In this document: positions 53,268-62,682 of the stretch, one piece after another
How the letters are laid out: each line of letters starts with the position of its first letter
Position numbering within the stretch: position 1 is the first letter of the stretch
From: Clostridiaceae bacterium
Lineage (GTDB): Bacteria; Bacillota; Clostridia; Clostridiales; Clostridiaceae
NCBI GenBank assembly: GCA_902363375.1
Contig: CABIZX010000005.1
Location: forward strand, 62,001-126,000
DNA: 64,000 bases
Reading direction: 5' to 3'
The notes under the pieces: model-generated
Told to the model about the DNA's origin: nothing
The model's input: only the letters and a program-made list of their open reading frames with translations
The model's database searches: none
Translations under genes and position numbers: made by a program

Positions 53268-54554
53268 ATGGTGGATAAAATTATAATAAAGCCTAAATTA
53301 TTAAAGGGAAATGTTGTTGTTCCGCCTTCTAAGAGTTTAGGGCATAGAGGGATAATTGCTGCTGCTTTAAGTAGTGGAATTTCTAAGATTGATAATATTG
53401 AGCTATCTAAGGATATAGAAGCTACTGTAGATATTATGAAGGAGTTAGGAGCAATTATTTATACTAAGAATAACAGTTTAATTGTAGATGGAAGAAATAC
53501 ATTTTCTTATGAGAAGACTTTACATTTAAAGTGTAATGAATCTGGTTCAACTATAAGGTTTCTCATTCCCTTAGCTTTAACTAAAAAGGGAGACTATGTA
53601 TTTTATGGAGAAGGAAAGCTAGTCTCAAGGCCATTAGAACCTTATTATGAGATTTTTAAGGAAAAGGGAATAGAATACTCAACTACAGAAGGTGGATTAC
53701 CATTGAAGGTAAGTGGAAAATTAACTAGTGGCACATATAGAGTTAGAGGAGACATCAGTTCACAATTTATAACAGGACTACTATTTTCACTTCCTCTTTT
53801 AGAAGGTAATTCTAAAATAGAGGTAACCATAAAGCTGGAATCTAAAGGATATATAGATCTTACATTGCAGGTTTTAGAAGAGTTTGGAATAGAGATAGAG
53901 AATAATAATTATAATGAATTTAATATTAAAGGAAACCAAAGATACAATGGCAGGAATTATTGTGTTGAAGGTGATTATTCTCAAGGAGCATTTTTCCTAA
54001 TCGCTGGAGCTTTAGGTTCTTCTATAATATGTTCTGGATTAAATAAAAATTCTCTTCAGGGAGATAAGGTTATATTAGATATTTTAAGAGATATGGGATG
54101 TAATATAGAGGAAAATGATGAAGGGATAAGAGTAAAACATTCTAAGACTAAAGGTATAGAAATAGATGTTTCTAATTGTCCAGATTTAGTTCCGATTCTT
54201 GCGGTTTTAGCTAGTCTATCAGATGGAACAACTAAAATAGTAAATGCTAAGAGACTTAGGATTAAAGAGTGTGATAGGCTTCATGCAATAACTACAGAGT
54301 TAAATAAGTTAGGAGCAGATATAAGAGAGTTAGAAGATTCCTTAATAATATCAGGAGTTAAAGAATTAAAGGGTGGAGAAGTTGATTCTCACAATGACCA
54401 TAGAATAGCTATGGCTTTAGCAATAGCAGCTACAAGAGCTAAAGGAGAAGTTATTATAAATAATCCTAATGCTATAGAAAAGTCTTATCCGAATTTCTTT
54501 AAGGATTATACTAAATTAGGAGGTGAATGTTATGGGGTCGATTATAGGAAGTAA
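53268..54554 (+). CDS. aroA: 5-enolpyruvylshikimate-3-phosphate synthase
   Basis: AroA adds enolpyruvate from PEP to shikimate-3-phosphate. The 428-residue protein has PPSKSLGHRGIIAAALS near the start, the ESGSTIRFLIPLAL loop, RGDISSQFITGLLFSLPLL, and the late RIKECDRLHAI and NDHRIAMALAIAA motifs. The substrate-binding loop reads GSTIRF where glyphosate-sensitive class I enzymes typically have GTAMRP, so it is not a simple class I enzyme. AGGAGG precedes the start. The aroC start codon lies 23 bases inside its 3' end. Confidence 0.97.
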   Translation: MVDKIIIKPKLLKGNVVVPPSKSLGHRGIIAAALSSGISKIDNIELSKDIEATVDIMKELGAIIYTKNNSLIVDGRNTFSYEKTLHLKCNESGSTIRFLIPLALTKKGDYVFYGEGKLVSRPLEPYYEIFKEKGIEYSTTEGGLPLKVSGKLTSGTYRVRGDISSQFITGLLFSLPLLEGNSKIEVTIKLESKGYIDLTLQVLEEFGIEIENNNYNEFNIKGNQRYNGRNYCVEGDYSQGAFFLIAGALGSSIICSGLNKNSLQGDKVILDILRDMGCNIEENDEGIRVKHSKTKGIEIDVSNCPDLVPILAVLASLSDGTTKIVNAKRLRIKECDRLHAITTELNKLGADIRELEDSLIISGVKELKGGEVDSHNDHRIAMALAIAATRAKGEVIINNPNAIEKSYPNFFKDYTKLGGECYGVDYRK

Positions 54555-55620
54555 AATAAAGGTATCAATCTTTGGGGAATCTCATGGTGAGGCTATAGGA
54601 GTTGTAATTGATGGATTACCTGCTGGTCATGAAATAGACTTTGAATTTGTTTATGAAGAAATGAGAAGGAGAGCACCAGGTAAAGATTCTTTATCTACAT
54701 CACGCTCAGAGCGTGATATACCTAAAATTTTAAGTGGTATTTTTGAGGAAAGAACCACAGGAGCACCCCTATCAGCTATTATTGAGAATAATAATATAAA
54801 ATCTAAAGATTATTCGGAGCTTAAAGTGAAAATGAGGCCTAGTCACTGTGATTATCCAGCTATGGTTAAGTATGAAGGATTTAACGACCATAGAGGTGGT
54901 GGTCATTTTTCAGGTAGACTTACAGCCCTTTTAGTATTTGCAGGAGCTGTATGTAAAGATGTTTTAAAGGAGCATAACATATATATAGGAGCCCATATAA
55001 AATCTATTGGAAACATAAGGGATAATAGTTTTGATAGGGTAGATATAACCAAAGACCTATTAGAAGATTTAAGAGCAAATAGATTTCCTACTTTAAATGA
55101 GGTTATTGGTGAGGATATGAAAAATGAAATCTTAAAAGTTAAATCTCTAGGGGATTCTATTGGTGGAATTATAGAGACGGCAGTTATTAACCTACCTGTA
55201 GGCTTAGGAGACCCAATGTTTTACTCTGTAGAGAGTGTACTATCTCATATGCTATTTTCTATTCCGGCAGTAAAGGGAGTAGAGTTTGGAGAAGGATTTA
55301 ATATTACGACACTAAGGGGCAGTGAAGCAAATGATGAATATTATATAGATGATAATGGTATAAAGACTTATTCAAATAATAATGGAGGTGTTCTAGGGGG
55401 AATAACAACTGGAATGCCAGTAACATTTTCGGTAGCATTTAAGCCAACTCCATCTATAGCACTACCTCAAAGAACTGTGAATCTTCAAACGAGAGCTAAT
55501 GATATATTAGAGATTAAAGGAAGACATGATCCATGTATAGTTCAAAGAGCAGTACCAGTGGTAGAAGGTGTTACAGCTATTGCTATTTTAGATATGCTAC
55601 TTCAGCAGAATAATCTATAG
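54532..55620 (+). CDS. aroC: Chorismate synthase
   Basis: AroC makes chorismate from EPSP by 1,4-elimination, needing reduced FMN. I start at ATG 54532, which has AGGAGGTG at 54519-54526; a GTG three codons earlier sits too close. The 362-residue protein has the signatures [31 protein letters not shown] with [14 protein letters not shown], and [15 protein letters not shown]. The gene overlaps aroA by 23 bases, implying translational coupling. Confidence 0.97.
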   Translation: MGSIIGSKIKVSIFGESHGEAIGVVIDGLPAGHEIDFEFVYEEMRRRAPGKDSLSTSRSERDIPKILSGIFEERTTGAPLSAIIENNNIKSKDYSELKVKMRPSHCDYPAMVKYEGFNDHRGGGHFSGRLTALLVFAGAVCKDVLKEHNIYIGAHIKSIGNIRDNSFDRVDITKDLLEDLRANRFPTLNEVIGEDMKNEILKVKSLGDSIGGIIETAVINLPVGLGDPMFYSVESVLSHMLFSIPAVKGVEFGEGFNITTLRGSEANDEYYIDDNGIKTYSNNNGGVLGGITTGMPVTFSVAFKPTPSIALPQRTVNLQTRANDILEIKGRHDPCIVQRAVPVVEGVTAIAILDMLLQQNNL

Positions 55621-55643
55621 ATATTCTAGAAGGGAGAATAGTT

Positions 55644-56150
55644 TTGAATAATATCATATTAATAGGTCTATCAGGATGTGGGAAAACATGTCTAGGCAAT
55701 ACAATTAGTAAAGATGAAGGATTAAAGTTTATTGACTTAGATGAGTATGTGGAAGAAAAAAATAATATGACTATAAAAGAAATGTTTAATATCAGTGAAG
55801 AATTTTTTAGAGATAAGGAATCAGAGGTAGTGAAGGAAGTTTCTAAAATGAATAATACTATTATTTCTACTGGTGGAGGAGTTATAAAGAGAAAAGAGAA
55901 TATGGACATTTTGTCCCAAAGTGGATGTATAATATTTATAGATAGAACTCCAGAAAATATAATAGACACATTAGATATATCAAATAGACCTCTTTTGAAA
56001 GAGGGAAAAGAAAAATTATATGATTTACATAAGGAAAGATATGAGCTATACAAGAAATATGCTCAAGTTATTGTAGATAACAACGGCAATAAAGAAAAAA
56101 CTATTAATAATTTAAAGAATATAATTAATGATAAATTTTATAAAAGATAA
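55644..56150 (+). CDS. aroK: Shikimate kinase
   Basis: AroK phosphorylates shikimate with ATP. The 168-residue P-loop protein has Walker A in GLSGCGKTCLG (residues 8-18), the shikimate-binding DLDEYVE (about 31-37) and STGGGVI (about 77), and FIDRTPENI. The start is TTG at 55644, supported by AAGGGAG 8 bases upstream and by the conserved NNIILIGLSG beginning. It ends the aro operon. The minus-strand element at 56.2 kb follows in the gap beyond it. Confidence 0.94.
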   Translation: MNNIILIGLSGCGKTCLGNTISKDEGLKFIDLDEYVEEKNNMTIKEMFNISEEFFRDKESEVVKEVSKMNNTIISTGGGVIKRKENMDILSQSGCIIFIDRTPENIIDTLDISNRPLLKEGKEKLYDLHKERYELYKKYAQVIVDNNGNKEKTINNLKNIINDKFYKR

Positions 56151-56211
56151 AAATATTAAATTTAAAAATATTAAATTATTAAATTCTTATCTTTTTATAT
56201 ATTTATCCTAT

Positions 56212-56300
56212 GACTACCAGCTCTAATACTCCCATCTTCTTTAAATTAGGAATAAAGAGCGGTGACGTCCCTGGATAAGGATTTCTTTGCTTACAAAGTC
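56212..56300 (-). ncRNA. Second copy of the glp-leader RNA element (orphan)
   Basis: On the minus strand this 89-nt segment shares two blocks with the leader element at 61.0 kb. TTATCCAGGGA is at 56278-56268 (61069-61079 there) and TATTAGAGCTGGT at 56228-56216 (61119-61131 there). The blocks are separated by exactly 39 nt in both copies. GAC/GTC ends (56300-56298 and 56214-56212) can close the structure, as there. A short CTTTG-TAAG-CAAAG hairpin replaces the longer stem of the other copy. No minus-strand gene follows; AAAAGATA/TATCTTTT flanks near 56190 and 56145 could end a short transcript. It could be a stand-alone small RNA or a relic. Confidence 0.5.
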
Positions 56301-56353
56301 ACATATATATCTATTTAAATATTATATTAATATATAGGAATTGAGGTGATGTC

Positions 56354-57526
56354 ATGGATATTAAGAAGGTAATGTCTATAATAAAACGTCAAGAAGGGCT
56401 TAAATTGGATTTTAAGCAGAAACTATCTTTAGAATTTGAAAGTGGTAAAAAAGAATTAGCTAAGGATATTTGTGCAATTGCTAATTCTAAAGGTGGAAGA
56501 GGATATATTGTTGTGGGTATTGAAGATAAAACAAAAGCTATAATAGGTTTAGATAAAAGTGAAGTTTTTACAGAGGAGCAAGTACAGCAAATAGTATCAT
56601 CTAGATGTGAACCACCAATTCCAATTTCTGTAGATGAATATAATATAAGAAATAAACGAGTTTGTATAATAACCATATATGATGGAGAGCAAAAACCATA
56701 TCAACTTAAAGAACATGGAGCATTTTATATTAGAAGAGGATCTACAACTGATACTATGAGAAAGCAAGAGTTGGTAGAAGCTTTTGAAGAGAATTTAGAT
56801 TTTTACATTGAGACTTCACAAGTTGTGAGAAGTGATATTAGTCTTATAAATATGGATATAGTGAAAAGATATTTTTGTAATAAGGGAATAGTTATAAATG
56901 ATTCTAATGAAAAATTCCTTATGAGGAGTGCTGGTATATCATATATAGACAAGGATACTGGAGAAGAGAAATGCACCCTAGGAGGACTATTAGTATTCTC
57001 TGATAATAATAGCATCTGTATACCTCAAAATATGATTAGAATAACTAATAAATTAGGAAAAGGCAAAGATCGAGTAAATATTGTACAAGGTAATCTTCTA
57101 GCAATGATAGATAAAAGTGAAGATATATTGAAAAAAATATTACCTAAAAATTACCCAATAGAAGCTGTAGTAGAAGCAATAAATAATGCTGTTCTATATA
57201 GAGAGTATTCTTCCATAGATAGGGTTATAGAGATGGTAATTTCTCGAAATAGCATAATTATTAATAGCCCAGGACAAATGATACAGAATAATTCTACAGG
57301 AAAAAGAATTAACTATAATAGAAGAAACATGTGGCTTTATGAGAAACTAACAACCTTAGATAAAAATAAGAGATTTTTAAATAATGAAGGTGGTTTTGGA
57401 ATAATTAAAAGTTCTTTTAAGAAAAATGTAACCTTTATTAATTCTAGAGCTGAGGATTGCTTTAAAGTTATATTGCCCGGGACAAAACTTTATGAAGGAA
57501 AAAACAATGGAAGTAAACTTGGTTAA
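56354..57526 (+). CDS. AlbA_2/Schlafen-type ATP-binding domain protein
   Basis: A 390-residue protein. Residues 10-130 form an AlbA_2 (Schlafen) domain: EGLKLDFKQKLSLE, DICAIANSKGGRGYIVVGIEDKT and CEPPIPISVDEY. The segment GAFYIRRGSTTDTM is typical of the domain end. A second half (about 150-380) resembles the ATP-binding C-terminal part of such proteins (EAVVEAINNAVLYREYS). These proteins are usually annotated as putative DNA-binding or transcriptional regulators; some Schlafen-type domains have nuclease activity. No function is assigned here. GAGGTG precedes the start. The terminator after it also serves the convergent ferritin-like gene. Confidence 0.85.
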   Translation: MDIKKVMSIIKRQEGLKLDFKQKLSLEFESGKKELAKDICAIANSKGGRGYIVVGIEDKTKAIIGLDKSEVFTEEQVQQIVSSRCEPPIPISVDEYNIRNKRVCIITIYDGEQKPYQLKEHGAFYIRRGSTTDTMRKQELVEAFEENLDFYIETSQVVRSDISLINMDIVKRYFCNKGIVINDSNEKFLMRSAGISYIDKDTGEEKCTLGGLLVFSDNNSICIPQNMIRITNKLGKGKDRVNIVQGNLLAMIDKSEDILKKILPKNYPIEAVVEAINNAVLYREYSSIDRVIEMVISRNSIIINSPGQMIQNNSTGKRINYNRRNMWLYEKLTTLDKNKRFLNNEGGFGIIKSSFKKNVTFINSRAEDCFKVILPGTKLYEGKNNGSKLG

Positions 57527-57553
57527 TATTAAGCTTACTAGTTTTATAAGTAG

Positions 57554-57600
57554 AAGATTAGACGGTAAATTAAGATGTAAAATTTATCGTCTAATCTTTA
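57554..57600. terminator. Bidirectional terminator between the AlbA-type and ferritin-like genes
   Basis: Arms 57554-57571 and 57581-57598 pair over 18 bp with one G-T wobble and a 9-nt loop. Confidence 0.88.
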
Positions 57601-57618
57601 ATGATTAATCAAAGAAGT

Positions 57619-58137
57619 CTATCTCTTTTTACAAACCTCATTATAAAGTAAAACTAAAGTTCTGATATGAACTTCCTCATCTTTTATTATTCTTTCAAGT
57701 ACTTCTGTAACCTTCTCATCCTTAACTAATTTTATAGTTTCCTTGTATTGTCTAATGGCAGCCTTTTCACCATCTATATCTTCACGAAGCATGGAGGCTA
57801 GATTAGATCCATATTCAATAAATTTAGGGGACCATTCAAGCTCTCTATTTCCTTTAATAATTTCAAATTTTGGATTGCCACCAAGGGCTATTATGAGCTT
57901 ACCTAAAATCTCTAAGTGTTCCATTTCTACCTGGGCTATATGTTTTAAGCAGCATGCTGCATCTTCAAATTTTTCAGATATAGCTAGGCTATGGTACATA
58001 TATTGGTTTGTAGCAGTAAGTTCTGAAATAGCACCAGCATAGTTAACTTGTATTAGATTAGCATAAGATTTATTTTTATCCACACAACATATTTCTGGAT
58101 AAGATAAATCTGATTTATATATATTTTTAGTATCCAT
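57619..58137 (-). CDS. Ferritin-like/rubrerythrin-like diiron protein
   Basis: A 172-residue four-helix bundle protein. Probable metal ligands are in the expected helices: E in GAISELTATNQY, ExxH in QVEMEHLEILG, E in DIDGEKAAIRQYKE and ExxH in KDEEVHIRTL. The spacing matches ferritin-like proteins that scavenge peroxide or store iron, with a short N-terminal extension containing CC. It lacks a rubredoxin tail, so it is not a full rubrerythrin. AAAGGAG precedes the start. It is a single-gene unit, divergent from glpP. Confidence 0.82.
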   Translation of the reverse strand: MDTKNIYKSDLSYPEICCVDKNKSYANLIQVNYAGAISELTATNQYMYHSLAISEKFEDAACCLKHIAQVEMEHLEILGKLIIALGGNPKFEIIKGNRELEWSPKFIEYGSNLASMLREDIDGEKAAIRQYKETIKLVKDEKVTEVLERIIKDEEVHIRTLVLLYNEVCKKR

Positions 58138-58294
58138 AGCATATCTCCTTTAAATTTTTACTATACATACTATGTTAATGATTATATTTTAGTGAGGAAT
58201 ATTTATTCCTAAAAGTTTAACTGAATTGACAAAAAAAAATAAACATGTAATAATTAAAAAAACATATGAAAACAGTTGCAAGAAGGAGTCATAT

Positions 58295-58852
58295 ATGGAT
58301 TTAAGAAGTTTATTAGAGGAAAATCCTATAATAGCTGCAGTTAAAAATGAATTAGAATTAGATATAGCAATAAATTCGGATGTTCAGGTAATATTTGTAC
58401 TATTTGGTGATATACTTAATATTAAAGAGATTAGTGAAAAGATAAACTCAAAGAATAAGATAGGTATAGTTCATATAGATTTAGTAGACGGTATTACGAG
58501 TAGAGAGGTTGGAATAAAGTACTTAAAGAAAGAAACTTATTTCAAAGGTGTAATAAGCACAAAGCCACAAGTAATTAAATATGCAAAGGCTTATGATTTA
58601 TTGGCGATTCAAAGAGTGTTTATTTTTGATACTCTTTCACTAAACAATGCAATAAAGCATCTTGGTGAAGAGTGTGATGTTATAGAGGTATTACCAGGAG
58701 TTATACCGAAGGTCATAGAAAAACTTGCAGAGAAGTCTAATAAACCTATAGTTGCAGGAGGACTTATTGAAAGTAAAGAAGAGATAATAACTGCTTTAAA
58801 ATCAGGGGCAACCTGTGTATCTACTACAAAGAAAGAGATTTGGGCTATGTAG
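58295..58852 (+). CDS. glpP: Glycerol uptake operon antiterminator GlpP
   Basis: I start at ATG 58295 (AAGGAG 7 bases upstream); an in-frame ATG 69 bases earlier has no site. The 185-residue protein is a complete G3P-antiterminator TIM-barrel-like domain: NPIIAAVKNELELD, GIVHIDLVDGITSREVG, GVISTKPQVIKYAK, LAIQRVFIFDTLSL, DVIEVLPGVIPKVI and PIVAGGLIESKEEI. In Bacillus, GlpP with glycerol-3-phosphate binds the leader mRNA of glp genes and prevents termination. Here it is followed by glpK and, 2.4 kb on, by a dehydrogenase operon whose leader ends in a strong terminator, its likely target. Confidence 0.93.
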   Translation: MDLRSLLEENPIIAAVKNELELDIAINSDVQVIFVLFGDILNIKEISEKINSKNKIGIVHIDLVDGITSREVGIKYLKKETYFKGVISTKPQVIKYAKAYDLLAIQRVFIFDTLSLNNAIKHLGEECDVIEVLPGVIPKVIEKLAEKSNKPIVAGGLIESKEEIITALKSGATCVSTTKKEIWAM

Positions 58853-58870
58853 GCGAAGAGAAATGAGAGA

Positions 58871-58911
58871 GGCTACATAAGACTAGAATGCTAGTTTTAT
58901 GTGCCTTTTTG
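58871..58911 (+). terminator. Terminator between glpP and glpK
   Basis: GGCTACATAAGACTAG (58871-58886) pairs with CTAGTTTTATGTGCC (58891-58905) with one bulge and one wobble, then TTTTT. It lies 63 bases before glpK, so it may act as an attenuator for glpK as well as ending glpP. Confidence 0.8.
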
Positions 58912-58943
58912 TTTTAATGAATATGAATATTTATACATATTAA

Positions 58944-60464
<1,521 letters not shown>

Positions 60465-60489
60465 TTAAACTTATTTTAGGGGGGATATT

Positions 60490-60933
60490 ATGGAGTTAGT
60501 TATAAAAAAGTTTAATGAGCTTACCGTAGAAGAGTTATACAAAATATTAAGAGTAAGAAATGAGGTTTTTGTAGTAGAGCAAACTTGTATTTATCAAGAT
60601 TGTGATAATAAAGACTACAATTCATATCACTTATATTTAGAAGATGAAAATGAAATGGTTGGGTATTTAAGAATAGTTAATAAGGGGATTTCTTATGATG
60701 AGATATCTATTGGAAGAGTATTAGTTAAGGAAAGTCATAGGAATAGAGGCATTAGTAGAAAAATCATGCTAGAGGCTATTAAATTTATAGAAGAAGAGCT
60801 TAATTCTACTGAAATTAGACTTTCTGGACAAGTATATATAAAAGGATTTTATGAGAGTCTAGGATTTAAACAAGTATCAGAAGAGTACTTAGAAGATGAT
60901 ATTCCACATGTAGAAATGCTATATAAAAAATAA
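60490..60933 (+). CDS. ElaA-type GNAT acetyltransferase
   Basis: A 147-residue GNAT of the ElaA group: FNELTVEELYKILRVRNEVFVVEQ is the group's characteristic start, ISIGRVLVKESHRNRGISRKIM carries the acetyl-CoA-binding loop, and GFYESLGFKQVSEEYLEDDIPHVEM matches its end. The substrate is unknown. GGGGGGA precedes the ATG. It lies between glpK and the glp leader and may be co-transcribed with glpK. Confidence 0.88.
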   Translation: MELVIKKFNELTVEELYKILRVRNEVFVVEQTCIYQDCDNKDYNSYHLYLEDENEMVGYLRIVNKGISYDEISIGRVLVKESHRNRGISRKIMLEAIKFIEEELNSTEIRLSGQVYIKGFYESLGFKQVSEEYLEDDIPHVEMLYKK

Positions 60934-60973
60934 ATGTGAATATTTATAGGATTTTATTGGATTAGTAGAATCA

Positions 60974-61002
60974 TGGACACTTTTTTAAAAAAGTGATATA
61001 CT
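60974..61002 (+). promoter_or_regulatory. Promoter of the glp dehydrogenase operon
   Basis: TGGACA (60974-60979) and TATACT (60997-61002) are separated by exactly 17 bases. The predicted start of transcription is near 61009, which coincides with the first bases of the folded leader element. A CACTTTTTT/AAAAAAGTG repeat lies in the spacer. Confidence 0.72.
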
Positions 61003-61009
61003 GTTAGTA

Positions 61010-61140
61010 TAGACAGAGTTCTTTGCGTCAGAGGGAGTTTTTTTACTCAATCTGAAAGCTAGAAATCGTTATCCAGGGATGTAGCAGCCCTTTACTCTCA
61101 CTTTGAAAAAGGAGAGGGTATTAGAGCTGGTGGTCGATAA
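61010..61140 (+). ncRNA. Structured leader element of the glp dehydrogenase operon
   Basis: Pairings seen: closing GAC/GTC (61012-61014 with 61133-61135), CCAG/CTGG (61073-61076 with 61127-61130), GGG/CCC (61076-61078 with 61088-61090), CTCTC/GAGAG (61095-61099 with 61112-61116, after an inner CTTT/AAAG), and a 5' stem CAGA..GAGT/ACTC..TCTG (about 61029-61054). Two sequence blocks and their 39-nt spacing recur in the copy at 56.2 kb, and the CTCTC/GAGAG stem changes partly in a compensatory way there. It lies between the promoter and a terminator, so it is a candidate ligand- or GlpP-sensing element. I cannot match it to a riboswitch class I know. Confidence 0.6.
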
Positions 61141-61151
61141 ATGAAATATTA

Positions 61152-61220
61152 GTGCTGATAAGAGATGTAGAGACAAGCACAAAATAAGGATTTATATCCT
61201 CGTTTTGTCTTGTCTTTTTT
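61152..61220 (+). terminator. Leader terminator with a competing antiterminator stem
   Basis: AGACAAG (61171-61177), ACAAAA (61179-61184) and AGGAT (61187-61191) pair with ATCCT (61196-61200), TTTTGT (61203-61208) and CTTGTCT (61209-61215), giving an 18-bp hairpin followed by TTTTTT. It ends 22 bases before the dehydrogenase start codon. GTGCT (61152-61156) can pair with AGCAC (61176-61180), which would break the lower terminator stem. This is the layout of a conditional terminator. Confidence 0.85.
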
Positions 61221-61242
61221 GCGATTAAAGGAGGAAATTTTA

Positions 61243-62670
61243 ATGTATGATGTAGCCATAATAGGTGCTGGAGTAATTGGAGCTTCAATATTTAGAGAAC
61301 TTATGAGATACAATTTAAAAATAGCAATAATAGATAAGGAAAATGATGTTTCTATGGGAACAACTAAAGCCAACTCAGCAATTGTACATGCAGGCTATGA
61401 CCCTAGGGAAGGAACTTTAATGGCGAAGTATAATGTTAAAGGAAATAAAATGTTTGAAGATATATGTAAGGAACTATCAGTACCCTTTAAAAGAAATGGA
61501 TCTTTAGTTATAGGCTTTAATGAAGAAGATATGAAAACTATAAAAGAATTATACGACAATGGAAATAAAGTTGGAGTTAAAGGACTGCAAATTTTAAGTA
61601 AGGAAGAAGTACTTAAAAAAGAGCCAAATTTAAATAAAGAAGTTTTAGGAGCTTTATATGCACCTACAGGAGGAATTGTTGGTCCTTTTGAATATACCAT
61701 AGCCCTTGTTGAGAATGGGGTAGAAAATGGTGGAGAAGTTAAGTTAAATAGAAAAGTAGTTGGCATAGAGAAAAAGGAACATTTTATTATAAATACAGCT
61801 GAAGGTGAAGTTATAGAAAGTAAATATGTGGTTAATGCAGCAGGAGTTTATGCTGATAAGATACACAACTTAATATGCAGAGAAAGCTTTAAAATAAATC
61901 CTATTAAAGGAGAATATTTTGTAATGGATAAAAGTCAAGGAAATGTAGTTAGCCATACTATATTTCAATGTCCATCTAAACTAGGAAAAGGTATATTGGT
62001 TACTCCTACAGTTCATGGCAACTTATTAGTTGGTCCAGATGCAGAAATTGTGGAGGATAGAGATAATGTAGCAACTGTAGCAGAGAGTATGGAATTTATA
62101 AGAAATACTGCTACAAAAACTACAGATAAGATTAATTTTAGAGAGAGCATAAGAAACTTTGCGGGACTTAGAGCAAATCCTGATTGTGGAGATTTTATAG
62201 TAGGAGAAGCAGCAGATGTAAGTGGATTTATAGATGCAGCAGGAATGAAGTCTCCAGGACTTTCTTCAGCACCAGCAGTTGCTTTAGATGTGGTAGAGAT
62301 TCTTAAAAATTCTGGCCTTAAGGCTGAAGCAAAAAAGGATTTTAAGAATACCAGAAAGCAAATTAACTTTATGGAGTTGTCTAATGAAGAGAAGAAAGAG
62401 CTTATTAAAAAGGATAGAAGATATGGAAAGATAATTTGTAGATGTGAAAGTATAACTGAAGGTGAAATCATAGATAGCATAAAAAGATCCTTTGGAAAGA
62501 TAAGCTTAGATGGTGTAAAGAGAAGATGTAGGCCAGGAATGGGAAGATGTCAAGGTGGATTCTGTGGTCCTAGAGTTCAAGAAATAATTGCAAGAGAACT
62601 TAACATTCCAATGGAAGATATAGTTCAGGAAAGTGATGGCTCATATATTTTAATTGGTAGAACTAAATAG
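61243..62670 (+). CDS. FAD-dependent glycerol-3-phosphate dehydrogenase-like protein with [2Fe-2S] domain
   Basis: I start at ATG 61243 (AAAGGAGG 8 bases upstream); an earlier in-frame ATG lies inside the leader terminator. The 475-residue protein has a DAO-type FAD domain (VAIIGAGVIGASIFREL at 4-20; TKANSAIVHAGYD; NAAGVYADKIHNL) and a C-terminal BFD-like iron-sulfur domain with C399-R-C401 and C429, C436, C441 in KRRCRPGMGRCQGGFC. It resembles the anaerobic glycerol-3-phosphate dehydrogenase GlpA, oxidising glycerol-3-phosphate to dihydroxyacetone phosphate. Partners are the two following genes, as in a GlpABC-like complex. Regulation by the leader is inferred. Confidence 0.9.
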   Translation: MYDVAIIGAGVIGASIFRELMRYNLKIAIIDKENDVSMGTTKANSAIVHAGYDPREGTLMAKYNVKGNKMFEDICKELSVPFKRNGSLVIGFNEEDMKTIKELYDNGNKVGVKGLQILSKEEVLKKEPNLNKEVLGALYAPTGGIVGPFEYTIALVENGVENGGEVKLNRKVVGIEKKEHFIINTAEGEVIESKYVVNAAGVYADKIHNLICRESFKINPIKGEYFVMDKSQGNVVSHTIFQCPSKLGKGILVTPTVHGNLLVGPDAEIVEDRDNVATVAESMEFIRNTATKTTDKINFRESIRNFAGLRANPDCGDFIVGEAADVSGFIDAAGMKSPGLSSAPAVALDVVEILKNSGLKAEAKKDFKNTRKQINFMELSNEEKKELIKKDRRYGKIICRCESITEGEIIDSIKRSFGKISLDGVKRRCRPGMGRCQGGFCGPRVQEIIARELNIPMEDIVQESDGSYILIGRTK

Positions 62671-62682
62671 GAGGAGACATTT

